Positions 16,195 to 25,440 of a stretch of DNA of 38,887 bases are shown here, piece by piece. The stretch is from Chloroflexi bacterium TSY (GTDB lineage Bacteria; Chloroflexota; Anaerolineae; Caldilineales; Caldilineaceae). Made by a program: the position numbers and the translations under genes. Each line of letters starts with the position of its first letter. Position 1 is the first letter of the stretch. Where the stretch lies: contig JAHBNG010000139.1 in the NCBI GenBank assembly GCA_019217005.1, forward strand, positions 1-38,887, read 5' to 3'. The notes beneath the pieces were generated by a model that saw only the letters and a program-made list of their open reading frames with translations, did not search any database and was not told the DNA's origin.

Positions 16195-17616
16195 ATGGAT
16201 CGAAAGAATAGCATGAGCCGTCGTCAATTCTTGCGGCTATCGGCTATGGCTGGTGTAGGTGTTACCAGTGCAGCAGTACTGGCAGCTTGTCCTGGCGCAG
16301 CGCCTTCGAGTGGTGGAGGCGGTGGCGGTGCCGCTGCTGAGACCGTGATGCTCCGCTATCAATCGCGCGAGCCAGAGCGTGCAGCTGGTATTGCCCAACT
16401 TTGGGACGAATTTTATCCCCAATTCCGCGAAGATAATCCTGGTGTTGAAGTAGAATTTCTGCCAGATCCAGGGGGGGCCAATCGCCGAGAGGGTGCTTTG
16501 AGCGCGATGGTTGCTGGCAATGCACCCGACCTAACCGAATGGTGTTGCTCCAGCTCCACCTTTTTCATGCAGAAGGGAGAAACGCTTGATCTGCAAGCCT
16601 TCATTGATCGCGATGCTGACGAAGTCAATATGGACGATTACTATGAGGCGCAGTTTGATCCTTGGAATATTGAAGGCAATATTCACTTGATGCCACGGTT
16701 TACGGGTACGCAGGTGATCTACTTTAACAAGGACATGTTTGATGAGCGTGGCGTTGAGTATCCACCGCAGGAGTGGGGTGCGTGGGACTGGGAAGATTAC
16801 ACAGAGATGTTGCGCAAGTTTGCCGATGCCACAGCGCAACCGCAGCTTTGGGGAACATCGAACTATGGTCTAGGCGCAAATTGGCTCAGCCAATATTGGA
16901 TTCGTGGTTTTGGTGCCAACATGGTTGACCCTGAGGACAACACGCGTTGTGGTTTAGCCGATCCAGAGGCGGTTGAAGCGCTTGAGTGGATGCGCGGCAT
17001 TGTACATGATGAACCGCTGTTTGCATACGGTGCGGATATTGGGATGGGTGTTGTTGAGTTGTTCCTCGGACAACGTATTGCCTTGATGGAGATCGGTCCA
17101 TGGAACCTCGGTGTCCAGGCAGACGGAGCCACTTTCCGTTGGGATGTCGCTCCCATGCCAGATGGTCCGGCAGGTCACACGACCCACCAATCTGTTGATG
17201 GTACAATGATCTGGAAGGGCACGGAATACCCTGAAGAATCCTGGGAACTGCTGAAGTGGCTGACCAGTCCACTCTATGGGCGTCTCTATATTACATGGGC
17301 ACAGAAGCAGCCCTCTCGTAAGAGCCTGTTGCCCGAGTACGCTCAGATCATGCGTGAAGCCAACGAGAAGTTTGAGGAGATCAACCTCGATGTCTTCACC
17401 GATTCGGTTGGTCAGGATATCGGCGGTCCAGAGGAGATGTTTGCGGAAGACCTGGCCACCAAGAATCAGATCTTGAAACCGTCTTTTGATCGGGTAATGC
17501 AGCTTGGTGAAGATCCCGTCCAATTGATTGTGGATACGGCGGATGTTGCGACCCGCTTTAACCGAGGTGAGATTCCGATTGAGGATCTGGGGGCTGAATT
17601 AGATAAGCTCGGATAG
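16195..17616 (+). CDS. Extracellular solute-binding protein, family 1 (Tat signal)
   Basis: A 473-residue ABC substrate-binding protein. The N-terminus has a twin-arginine signal (SRRQFLRLSA) followed by a hydrophobic stretch and lipobox LAAC, then a Gly-rich tether. It is therefore exported folded and then lipidated. The mature domain has TGTQVIYFNKDMFDERGVEY, WDWEDYTEMLRKFAD, IALMEIGPWNLG and ESWELLKWLTSPLYGR, typical of carbohydrate-type binding proteins. AGGAGG lies upstream of the ATG. Its permeases follow. It differs clearly from the first binding protein, so the two importers should take up different ligands. Confidence 0.9.
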   Translation: MDRKNSMSRRQFLRLSAMAGVGVTSAAVLAACPGAAPSSGGGGGGAAAETVMLRYQSREPERAAGIAQLWDEFYPQFREDNPGVEVEFLPDPGGANRREGALSAMVAGNAPDLTEWCCSSSTFFMQKGETLDLQAFIDRDADEVNMDDYYEAQFDPWNIEGNIHLMPRFTGTQVIYFNKDMFDERGVEYPPQEWGAWDWEDYTEMLRKFADATAQPQLWGTSNYGLGANWLSQYWIRGFGANMVDPEDNTRCGLADPEAVEALEWMRGIVHDEPLFAYGADIGMGVVELFLGQRIALMEIGPWNLGVQADGATFRWDVAPMPDGPAGHTTHQSVDGTMIWKGTEYPEESWELLKWLTSPLYGRLYITWAQKQPSRKSLLPEYAQIMREANEKFEEINLDVFTDSVGQDIGGPEEMFAEDLATKNQILKPSFDRVMQLGEDPVQLIVDTADVATRFNRGEIPIEDLGAELDKLG

Positions 17617-17791
17617 CTACTGCGTTGCGTATTGTGTGATATTAGTTTTGGAATTTGTGGAATAATACGGACAGATGCCCGTGACATAACCGATTTCTCA
17701 ACTGGTATCACGCAGTACGTACAGCGCGATACGTTCGACAGCGCAAGTATTTTATATTCCAGCAGGGTCTGAATCTGAGAAAAATCAATCA

Positions 17792-18751
17792 ATGGCAACA
17801 ATTAGTAGCACAGAACAACGTTCCGGTCTATCCTCCCGTTTTGGTGGAAACAAGCGGCCAATGAGACAAGCCACGCGTGAAGCACTGTATGGGTACTTGT
17901 TGGCATCACCCTGGATTCTTGGCTTTATCGTCTTTACGGCTGGCCCGATGATTGCGTCTCTGTATATCGGCATGTTTCGAACGGATTTTTTGACTGAATG
18001 GACATTTATCGGCTTCAAGTGGTACCAGAATGTCTTTACGGATACATTGGTACGCAAAGCACTGATCAATACGGCTATTTTTAGTTTTTCTGTGGTTCCC
18101 ATTAATACAGCGCTGGCGCTGATGATTGCCGTTATGCTCAATCAAGGAATCCGGTTTCAGAGTTTCTGGCGCACAGTCTATTACCTCCCCTCAGTTGTCT
18201 CTGGCGTTGCCGTTGCCTTGCTTTGGAAATGGCTCTACCAGCCAGATATTGGTTTGTTGAATTCGATTCTCGGGCCACTTCTACGTCCATTTGATATTGC
18301 ACCCCCTAGATGGATTTTTAGCCAAGAATGGGCGTTGCCATCCATTATCTTTATGGCATTTTGGGGCGCTGGTGGGGCCATGTTGATCTATTTGGCTGGA
18401 TTGCGCGGCATTCCCACATCTCTGTATGAAGCAGCGGAGATCGATGGGGCCAGCTCCTTTCGTCGTTTTTTTGCCATTACATTGCCTTTGTTGACCCCGA
18501 CAATCTTTTTTAACGTCGTCCTGAATATCATTGGCTCATGGCAGGTCTTTACACAGGCTTTGGTCATGACTCGTGGTGGACCCAATAACGCTACGCTGAC
18601 GATGGTGCTGCACATTTATAATACAGGATTTCAAAATTTCTATTTCGGGTATGCCTCAGCACAAGCTTGGCTTTTGTTCTTGATTGTTCTTATTTTTGTC
18701 ATTTTGGCTTTACGTAGTGCCTCTAGCTGGGTGCATTACGAACGTGTTTAA
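17792..18751 (+). CDS. ABC transporter permease, MalF/UgpA type
   Basis: A 319-residue membrane protein with an N-terminal helix in SPWILGFIVFTAGPMIASLY. An intact coupling loop EAAEIDGASSFRRFFAITLP follows near residue 215, then LLTPTIFF and a WVHYERV end. It is 175 bp downstream of the binding protein and 32 bp before the second permease. No strong ribosome binding site is visible before ATG 17792. It would need the second permease for function, and that gene is damaged here. Confidence 0.85.
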   Translation: MATISSTEQRSGLSSRFGGNKRPMRQATREALYGYLLASPWILGFIVFTAGPMIASLYIGMFRTDFLTEWTFIGFKWYQNVFTDTLVRKALINTAIFSFSVVPINTALALMIAVMLNQGIRFQSFWRTVYYLPSVVSGVAVALLWKWLYQPDIGLLNSILGPLLRPFDIAPPRWIFSQEWALPSIIFMAFWGAGGAMLIYLAGLRGIPTSLYEAAEIDGASSFRRFFAITLPLLTPTIFFNVVLNIIGSWQVFTQALVMTRGGPNNATLTMVLHIYNTGFQNFYFGYASAQAWLLFLIVLIFVILALRSASSWVHYERV

Positions 18752-18783
18752 GATTTTGTGAGATGTAAGGAGAAACAGTCCAC

Positions 18784-19643
18784 ATGGCCAGTGCTGTACA
18801 GTCCGTGCCCAGACGATATGAGCGTATACGGGGGAGTAATTTCACCGAACTCGTTTATCGCGTTCTTTTATATTTGGCAGTGATTGGTGGTGCCATCATC
18901 TTTGCGATTCCTTTTTATTGGATGTTGCGCACTTCTGTGATGCCGACGACACAGGTCTATCTATTCCCGCCGGAATGGTGGCCGGAGCGTTTCGAGTGGC
19001 ATCACTTTAAAACACCATTTGCTGTCTTCCCCTTTGCGCAATTTTTCGTGAACAGTACGATTATTGCCGTGTTGAGTGCAATTGGGACGGCGATATCCGC
19101 CTCAATGGTCGGGTTTAGTTTTGCCCGCTTGCGCTTCCCGTTGCGCGACTTTCTTTTCGTGATTGTACTGGCAACGATGATTCTGCCTGAACATGTACGC
19201 CTCGTCCCAACTTATCTCTTATATGTTAAATTGGGCTGGATTGGCACCTATCTGCCTCTGATCGTACCGACTTGGTTGGCCCCGGCATTTTATGTATTTT
19301 TGCTCCGACAGTTCTTTATGACCATTCCCAAAGAGATGGATGATTCCGCCCTCATTGATGGTTGCAACCCCATCTGCCTTTGAGCATTCCTGCTTTAGGC
19401 GTCGTTGCGATTTTTATGATTACACATCAGTGGAACGACTTTTTGTATCCTCTCATCTATATTCAAGGTGTGCCAAACTATACTGTCGCTCTTGGTCTGC
19501 GACTCTTTGAAGGACATATGACCAACAACATGCAGGCCCTAATGGCGGCTTCTATCCTCGGTGTTCTGCCGACAATTGTCATGTTCTTTTTTGCCCAGCG
19601 GTACTTTGTACAAGGGATTGTGGTTTCGGGCGTCAAGGGATAG
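18784..19643 (+). pseudogene. ABC transporter permease, MalG type, disrupted in the EAA loop
   Basis: The first frame (18784-19383, AAGGAG upstream) encodes a MalG-type permease up to FFMTIPKEMDDSALIDGC and then shifts. The second frame (to 19643) resumes at LPLSIPALGVVAIF and continues to FVQGIVVSGVKG. Family spacing between DGx and LPLS is about 30 nt; here only 8 nt remain, so about 22 nt are missing. The loss removes the helix of the EAA motif that docks the ATPase and shifts the frame. Everything else is intact. Unless it is an assembly error, the second importer cannot be driven by its own permease pair. Confidence 0.8.
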
Positions 19644-19663
19644 CCAATCATTAGTGATTCAAT

Positions 19664-20467
19664 ATGGTCAGGCTCGTTGAGCAAGTCATTCCCGAGCCGA
19701 ATGACATCGAAGCCCAAGTTGATTTCTTCAAAGCCAATAGCTATGTCATCTTGCCAGATCTGCTATTGCCCGACGAAGTTGCGCAGTTGAATGAAGCCAT
19801 CGAGCGTGACCGTGCTAGTCACTACTTTATGTGGGAGCGAAAAGAGTTTACGGAGATGGATGACAACTCGAACCTCCTGCTGAATGAACCAATTTTTGAG
19901 ACAGTCATTCGTCGACCGGCAGTTTTAACCCTGCTGGATCGACTGATGGGTGGTCCGGTCTGCTTTGAACAGTTAACGGTCAGCCATCGCGATGGTCAAA
20001 AAGATGCGCAGAATATCGAGTGGCATCGTGATAAGGCGCACTGGATGGAACATCCACTCCATTTGGATTACCCGCAGATTATCTATTATCTGACAAATGT
20101 TGATGAATCGACCCATTGCTTTTCCATCAGCCCAGAACCTGCTGATGGGGAAATTTTGCTCGATGATGAAGCGCAACTTGAACGTGGTGGCGTCCTGAAT
20201 TTCTATGGTCAGGCCGGTTCAGCCATCCTCTTCAATTGTGCCGCGCTCCATGCGGTGACTGTACGCAAGACAGAAAAAATACGCCGCACGATTCAGCTCT
20301 ATCTTGGCCATGAATTTCATCCATCGCTCAGCGAAATTACGTTGATCCCACCACGCCTGTGGCGGGATCATCCAGATGCTGAAACCCGTCGTTTTTACGG
20401 CAAACTAAATCGCCGTACTAAGCTTACCTTGCAAGGTTTAGGCGTCGCTACTTTTCCTGAGTGGTAA
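19664..20467 (+). CDS. Phytanoyl-CoA dioxygenase family protein 1
   Basis: A 267-residue Fe(II)/2-oxoglutarate oxygenase of the PhyH family. The facial triad is visible as WHRDKAHW (His121, Asp123) and ALHAVTV (His196), with Arg207/208 in KIRRTIQLY positioned to bind 2-oxoglutarate. It would hydroxylate or otherwise oxidise a small molecule or fatty-acyl substrate. It starts 20 bp after the disrupted permease gene and lacks a clear ribosome binding site, so it may be coupled. Two more family members follow, and all three differ in sequence, suggesting successive steps. The substrate is unknown. Confidence 0.85.
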   Translation: MVRLVEQVIPEPNDIEAQVDFFKANSYVILPDLLLPDEVAQLNEAIERDRASHYFMWERKEFTEMDDNSNLLLNEPIFETVIRRPAVLTLLDRLMGGPVCFEQLTVSHRDGQKDAQNIEWHRDKAHWMEHPLHLDYPQIIYYLTNVDESTHCFSISPEPADGEILLDDEAQLERGGVLNFYGQAGSAILFNCAALHAVTVRKTEKIRRTIQLYLGHEFHPSLSEITLIPPRLWRDHPDAETRRFYGKLNRRTKLTLQGLGVATFPEW

Positions 20468-20509
20468 TGCATAAATGAAGCTCTATCCTGAAATCAACCG
20501 GAGGTTGCT

Positions 20510-21403
20510 GTGATTGCTCCCCAACTCGTTCAAGATTTTCAAGAAAATAGCTACGCTCTGGTGCGGGGCCTTTTGTCATCCGAAGAGGTAGAATTTTACA
20601 AGCATCATTACATGGACTTGCGCCATAAGGGTGAATATGCAGGTGATTTTGCTGGTGTTAAGAGCAGCGATGAAAATATCAATCGCGCGGATCCGCTGCA
20701 AGAATACCCGCGTATGATTCACATGCACCGCTGGGATGTTGCGACCCGTCGCTGGCTGCTCGATGAACGGATTCGCCAATGTTTAAATGCCTTTTTAGGA
20801 CGGGATCCCTATGCGGTCCAGAGTATGCTCTATTTCAAACCGCCCGGTGCACGCGGTCAGGGACTGCATCAGGACCAATACTATCTGCGTGCAAAACCAG
20901 GTACGTGTGTAGCTGCGTGGTTAGCCTTGGATGACTGTGATGAAGCAAACGGTTGCCTCCAGGTCGTGCCGGGGACCGGGGATCTGCCCATTCTGTGTAC
21001 AATCCAAGCTGACACAACCGAGAGCTTTACCGATATTTCCGTGCCCTTACCAGATGACCTCAAACCGGAATCGATATTGATGAATGCAGGTGATCTTCTC
21101 TTCTTTAACGGAACTGTGGTCCACGGTAGTTTTTCGAATAGAACGACCGATCGATTCCGACGTTCGCTGATTGGTCACTATGTCACGGGGGAATCAGAAC
21201 AGCTGACGAAATACGATCAGCCGGTCTTGACCATGAGTGGGGAAGAACAGTGGCTCGAATTTAGCCCAGAAGGTGGTGCCTGTGGCGTCTGGGTGGACAA
21301 GAACGGTGATCACACAGTCGAAATAGTCGACAAAGAGAAACCATCCTTCATCGCTGGTGAGCACCTGGCTCGCGTCGAGCGACATAATAGAGAAGTCACG
21401 TAA
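20510..21403 (+). CDS. Phytanoyl-CoA dioxygenase family protein 2
   Basis: A 297-residue PhyH-family enzyme. GLHQDQYYL supplies His120/Asp122, VVHGSFSNRT supplies His205, and DRFRRSL supplies the 2-oxoglutarate-binding Arg217/218. AAWLALDDCDEANGCLQVVP is the usual family signature between them. GTG 20510 is the start, with GGAGG five bases upstream. It is an active-looking iron(II) oxygenase, 42 bp downstream of the first. Family members oxidise diverse substrates including fatty acyl groups, ectoine precursors and natural products. Confidence 0.88.
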   Translation: MIAPQLVQDFQENSYALVRGLLSSEEVEFYKHHYMDLRHKGEYAGDFAGVKSSDENINRADPLQEYPRMIHMHRWDVATRRWLLDERIRQCLNAFLGRDPYAVQSMLYFKPPGARGQGLHQDQYYLRAKPGTCVAAWLALDDCDEANGCLQVVPGTGDLPILCTIQADTTESFTDISVPLPDDLKPESILMNAGDLLFFNGTVVHGSFSNRTTDRFRRSLIGHYVTGESEQLTKYDQPVLTMSGEEQWLEFSPEGGACGVWVDKNGDHTVEIVDKEKPSFIAGEHLARVERHNREVT

Positions 21404-21482
21404 ACTCCGCACTTTCGCAGCATTTTTTACTCTGGCAGAATTGCGGACGCAAGTACGAAGTTTAAATAATGTGCCTATAAGA

Positions 21483-21524
21483 ACTACGGCTAGATCCCCT
21501 TGAGCCTGTGGCTTACACCGTAGT
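21483..21524 (+). promoter_or_regulatory. Nested hairpin in the leader of the radical SAM gene
   Basis: ACTACGG (21483-21489) pairs with CCGTAGT (21518-21524), enclosing AGCC/GGCT around a TGT loop. It ends about 40 bp before the start codon. I do not see cobalamin- or SAM-riboswitch core motifs, so its role is open; it may be a short repeat. Confidence 0.3.
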
Positions 21525-21565
21525 CGCTTCGCAACCACAAGTTATAGTACGCATCACGAATCAAA

Positions 21566-23054
21566 ATGGATATTCTCTACATACACCCAGCCAAACAAGA
21601 GGTGGATGCTCGGTTCGACAAGTATAAATCTTGTTCAGCTTACCCCTTTATTCCAGTCGGCATCGTTGGTTTGGTCAATCTGCTGCGCGTCGATGGGTGG
21701 TCTGTTCAGGGAATCAACCTACCCATGGAACTGCTGATGCAACCCAGGTTCGATTTTCGCACTTGGCTTCGCGCTCGAACACCTGCCAAACTTGTGATGA
21801 TCGACCTGCATTGGTATGAGCATTGCTTTGGCGCAATGGATGTCGTTGAGGCGACAAAGCAAGTATGGCCTCATACACCAGTGGTGATCGGCGGTTTGAC
21901 TGCATCGAATTTTGCGGAAGAAATTTTGACTGATTTTCCAGCAATTGATTATATTGTCCGCGGTGATGCGGAGGAACCATTGCGGTTGCTAGCTGCTTAC
22001 TGTTGTGGGGATGCAACTGTTGATTTGAGTGCAATCCCCAATTTGGTTCATCGCCAGAATGGGGAAGCAGTGCAAAACGGTCGTTCCTATTTCGCTTCGC
22101 CCGATATTCTGGACAGTCAAGATTTTGTCTCGCTCGATTGGCTCCACAACTGGCGTAGCTACGGCTCAATTCAGTATTCGGGAGCAGGCATGATTGAATT
22201 GCGGCGTTCCAAATATCAAGGGCATTGGTTAACCGTGGGTCGGGGTTGTGTCTTCAATTGTATCTATTGCGGAGGAGGCAAGAAGTCGCATCAGGACTTG
22301 GCTGGTCGACGAGGATATGTGGTGCGAACGCCGGAGGGTGTTGCCGATGATATTGAGCGCTTGCAAGAACTTGGTTATGATCAAGTTTCTCTTTCGCTCG
22401 ATCCGGCTACCTTTAAACCTGAATGGTGGCGTCAGCTGTTTAAGCTGCTGCGCAAGCGCACGATACGAATTGGTCTCTATAACGAATTTTTTCAGTTGCC
22501 CTCCAAGGATTTTTTTAGTGGAGTTTGCCCGTACCGCCGACTTAGAACATACGGAGGTAGCCATTTCACCCCTTTCGGGTAACGAAAAGGTTCGCAAAAA
22601 GAATGGCAAGTTTTACTCTAACCAGAAGTTCTTGGCCATGTTGCAAACGCTCAAGCAGTATGAGATTCCGATCTTTATCTACTTTTCACTCAACCTACCG
22701 GGCGAGACCCCTCAAACCTTCAAAGAGACGCTCTACTTGGCCGACGAGATCGGCAAAACCTATCCTCACCACTTGCTTCGTATGCTAAACCCTTGTCACA
22801 CGTTGGATCCGGTTTCGCCCATGAGCCGACAGCCTGGCGCCTATAAAATGGATGTCCATTATACGACTTTCCGCGATTACTATACCTACTGCAAAGGGAC
22901 AGGCTGGCAACCGCGCCAGGTGATTCGGGGGCAGCATCGTGGCTTCGAAATGGAAGGACGTCCGGCCAATATCGTTGAAAAGATGGCACAAATTTGGGAT
23001 ATTTTCGCCCAACAGCAGAAATTTCAATGCTCAACAGTTCCGCGAGGATGGTAA
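21566..23054 (+). CDS. B12-binding-domain radical SAM protein (frameshifted in a T7 run)
   Basis: The N-terminal 150 residues form a cobalamin-binding-like Rossmann domain (FIPVGIVGLVNLLRVDGW, VIDLHWYEH-type motif, VVIGGLTASNFAEEI, IVRGDAEEPL). The radical SAM cluster motif is GRGCVFNCIYCGGG, CxxxCxxC at residues 228-235. The frame stops at 22582, but the next frame carries FARTADLEHTEVAISPLSG, IFIYFSLNLPGETPQTFKET and the C-terminal region to 23054. Removing one T from the T7 run at 22510-22516 fuses them as KDFLVEFARTADLE, so the gene is probably whole and the lesion is an indel, a sequencing error or slippage. Class B enzymes of this type methylate unactivated carbon or phosphorus or rearrange substrates. 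PhyH 3 follows after 12 bp. Confidence 0.8.
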
Positions 23055-23066
23055 GGCAAAACAATT

Positions 23067-23939
23067 ATGAGCAATACAATGTCAGATCAAGAACTCGACT
23101 ATTTTTTTGACCTACATGGATACGTTGTCCTCAAGGGCGCAATCCCCAACAATGATCTCCAGGAGATGAATCAGTGGGTAGATGATCATTGGAAATATGT
23201 GGAAAATCCCCCAATTCGAGATCGGGCTTGGTCTGCAACCCATGCCAATCCAGACGCCTGGATCGGCCATGTAGAGATCCACTCATATAGCCCCGATGAT
23301 GGCGTCAATTTTCAGAATATTGTCGAAGCAGGACCAGCATTTGAACGATTGATTGACAATCCCGCTTGGCTTCCAATGGCGAAGCGCTACGTTAATCCGG
23401 TCAACGGATTATCGATCCACGAAAATCTGCTGAATGTACGTGGTCCAGGCGGTTTTCTCTGGATCCATTGCGGCGGCCACGTTCCACTCTCCTATCTGAC
23501 GTTTCGTCAGCACAACACTGGCGAATGGATGGTTGGTCAGATTAATGTGCTGATGGCGTTGCAAGATATCGGGCCAGGTGATGGCCCAACCGTTCTGGTC
23601 CCAGGCAGTCACAAGTCAACCGAAATTCACCCACGACTCCTGGTGGACGGCAAAGGCATTGTCGCGGCTGGACATGAGCGTGAAGCAGCGGGAACGGCCA
23701 TTGGAACGGAGGAAGTCTATTTGGAAGCGGGTGATGCTCTCTTTTTTACAGACGCTATTACCCATGGCTCGGCGGAACGGACGAATCCAGGTTACCGCCG
23801 TGCAATCATTTATCGTTACTCACCACGCTATGTGCGGACCCGATTCAACTATCAGATGTCGGAGGAACTTGCGGCCCGCTTGACGCCAGAACGGCGCTCG
23901 ATTCTCGAACCGGTTCCGCCTCGACGTAGACCAGAATAA
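23067..23939 (+). CDS. Phytanoyl-CoA dioxygenase family protein 3 with HxG motif
   Basis: A 290-residue PhyH-fold protein. The fold signatures are present: DLHGYVVLKGAIP at the N-terminus, GDGPTVLVPGSHKS, then AGDALFFTDAITHGSAERTN with distal His233 and GYRRAIIYRY with Arg244/245. The expected proximal HxD is replaced by IHCGGH: His134, Cys135, Gly136. Loss of the carboxylate ligand is seen in 2-oxoglutarate halogenases, where a halide fills the site, but also in inactive or divergent PhyH members. It lies 12 bp after the radical SAM gene, so probably the same transcript. The function is unassigned. Confidence 0.8.
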   Translation: MSNTMSDQELDYFFDLHGYVVLKGAIPNNDLQEMNQWVDDHWKYVENPPIRDRAWSATHANPDAWIGHVEIHSYSPDDGVNFQNIVEAGPAFERLIDNPAWLPMAKRYVNPVNGLSIHENLLNVRGPGGFLWIHCGGHVPLSYLTFRQHNTGEWMVGQINVLMALQDIGPGDGPTVLVPGSHKSTEIHPRLLVDGKGIVAAGHEREAAGTAIGTEEVYLEAGDALFFTDAITHGSAERTNPGYRRAIIYRYSPRYVRTRFNYQMSEELAARLTPERRSILEPVPPRRRPE

Positions 23940-23945
23940 TCAGTT

Positions 23946-24042
23946 TATACCGCACTCGCTTATAACTTTAACATAAATTCGTCTGTTCTACTCGACTGAA
24001 ATCGGTCAAATTTATGTTAAAGAACTGGCAGTGCTCAGTATA
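23946..24042. repeat. Family E hairpin repeat (copy 1)
   Basis: Ends TATACCGCAC and GTGCTCAGTATA enclose a perfect 14-bp stem CTTTAACATAAATT/AATTTATGTTAAAG (23966-23979 with 24009-24022). The central segment is TGTTCTACTCGACTGAAA. The copy at 34462-34560 shares the ends and centre, but its stem has a different sequence that still pairs. It lies in the leader of the MFS gene. Confidence 0.65.
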
Positions 24043-24079
24043 GGAATGTCGACGAACTCTTGCATAGTCCATCTTTGCC

Positions 24080-25300
24080 GTGAATAGATCGGCCAATGCT
24101 TCAGCAACTGAGTCCTCCAAGTGGCGACCGACTGACTATTTCGATCTGGGCGTCATCGGTGCGACGCATGGTCTCAGCGATGGCTTTTCGGGCTTGTTAA
24201 AGCTGATTTTAGCCCTCATTGTGGTCGATCTAGGACTCTCAACCTTTGCCGCCGGTATCTTGCTGAGCGTCTTTAGCGTCTCGACGTTTCTCTTCCTTTA
24301 TCCTGTCTCCCTACTTGCAGATGATAGCGGTTATAAAAAGCAAATCTTGATCATTGGGCTAGCTCTTTCCTCAATTGCTTTCTTTGCGATGCAATGGGCA
24401 CCAGGGTTTCTGAGTGTTGCAGTTCTCGCCTTTATTGCTGGAGCAGGCAATGCGACGTTTCATCCATGCGGCACGGCGCTAACAGCGGAACGGTTTGCCG
24501 ATCGACGTTCCATTGCTGTATCGATGTTTAGCATGATGGGAAATGCGGGGGCCAGCATTATGCCGGTTGTGCAGGCGTTTCTGGCTACGGCGGCGGGATG
24601 GCGTATCTCTATTGCAGCCTGTGTCTTTCCCGCTGCAGTGTTGCTACCATTGGTCGGCATTCGCTTCCAGAATCGTGCTCAACCTTCCACCCAGTTTCAG
24701 ATATCACTGTGGAATCGTCTCCGCTCAATTAGCAGGCTGGTCGTGCAGAATCGGAGCGTGGTGCTCTTGGCCTCTATCTATGCTCTCTCTGGCATGGGAA
24801 CGGGCGTCTTCAGCGGATTTCTTGCCCTTTTTGCCGAAGAACGTTTTGGCGTAAGTATCGAGACAGTTGGCTTTGCTCTAGCCCTCTACTATTTGGCAGG
24901 AGTTGTTGCCAAACCACTTATGGGAGTCCTCTATAGTCGATGGGGTGCGTCTATGGCTCTACGCGTACCGCTTTTTCTCTCTGGCATCCTCATTTTTGTC
25001 ATCGTGTCCATGCCTTGGAAATCGGCCTTTCTTCCCGTCGTTGCACTGATCGGCGTCACCGTACCAATTAGTCCAATCATTCTGACCGCGGCTGCTGACA
25101 ACAGCGATCAGGATGCGCTGGCCTCGTCTGTGGGGCTGATCTACACGTTCTATGGGCTTGGCTTTATTTCACCGCTAGTGGGTGGGTGGCTGGCTGAACG
25201 ATATAGCTTGGATGTGAGCTATCTCTATGCAGGACTGCTTTTGTGGATTGCTGCGAGTGTGACGTTGGTATTGCGTGAAACGTCTACTGTGCCTGAATAA
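24080..25300 (+). CDS. Major facilitator superfamily transporter
   Basis: A 406-residue integral membrane protein with about 12 helices. The first helix carries GATHGLSDGFSGLLKLILAL, as in fosmidomycin-resistance-like MFS proteins, and an A-type loop follows (LADDSGYKKQ). The second half repeats the architecture with SGMGTGVFSGFLALFAEERFG and GWLAERYSLDVSYLYAG. The start is GTG 24080 without a clear ribosome binding site. Being last in the dioxygenase/radical SAM run, it probably exports a product or imports a substrate of that pathway. The direction of transport cannot be read from sequence. Confidence 0.82.
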   Translation: MNRSANASATESSKWRPTDYFDLGVIGATHGLSDGFSGLLKLILALIVVDLGLSTFAAGILLSVFSVSTFLFLYPVSLLADDSGYKKQILIIGLALSSIAFFAMQWAPGFLSVAVLAFIAGAGNATFHPCGTALTAERFADRRSIAVSMFSMMGNAGASIMPVVQAFLATAAGWRISIAACVFPAAVLLPLVGIRFQNRAQPSTQFQISLWNRLRSISRLVVQNRSVVLLASIYALSGMGTGVFSGFLALFAEERFGVSIETVGFALALYYLAGVVAKPLMGVLYSRWGASMALRVPLFLSGILIFVIVSMPWKSAFLPVVALIGVTVPISPIILTAAADNSDQDALASSVGLIYTFYGLGFISPLVGGWLAERYSLDVSYLYAGLLLWIAASVTLVLRETSTVPE

Positions 25301-25440
25301 ATGTGGGACAATGAATGTCTCATCTCGCTATGGTTGCGTAGTTGGGCGAATAATTTGAGAAAGCAAAGGAACGAACTGATCGTTGAATGAATTTGTTATG
25401 GGTCTTCGCGACAAAGTGTACAAGCGATGAATTGGTGGTA

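Noticed and set aside
21404..21565. Cobalamin riboswitch before the B12-binding radical SAM gene
   Set aside because: The region forms a nested hairpin but I found none of the conserved B12-box sequence, so only a generic leader structure is listed.
22510..22516. Programmed frameshift or transcriptional slippage in the radical SAM gene
   Set aside because: The T7 run would allow it, but other genes here show run-length changes of the same kind, and no stimulatory structure or in-family precedent is known to me. Indel or sequencing error is simpler.
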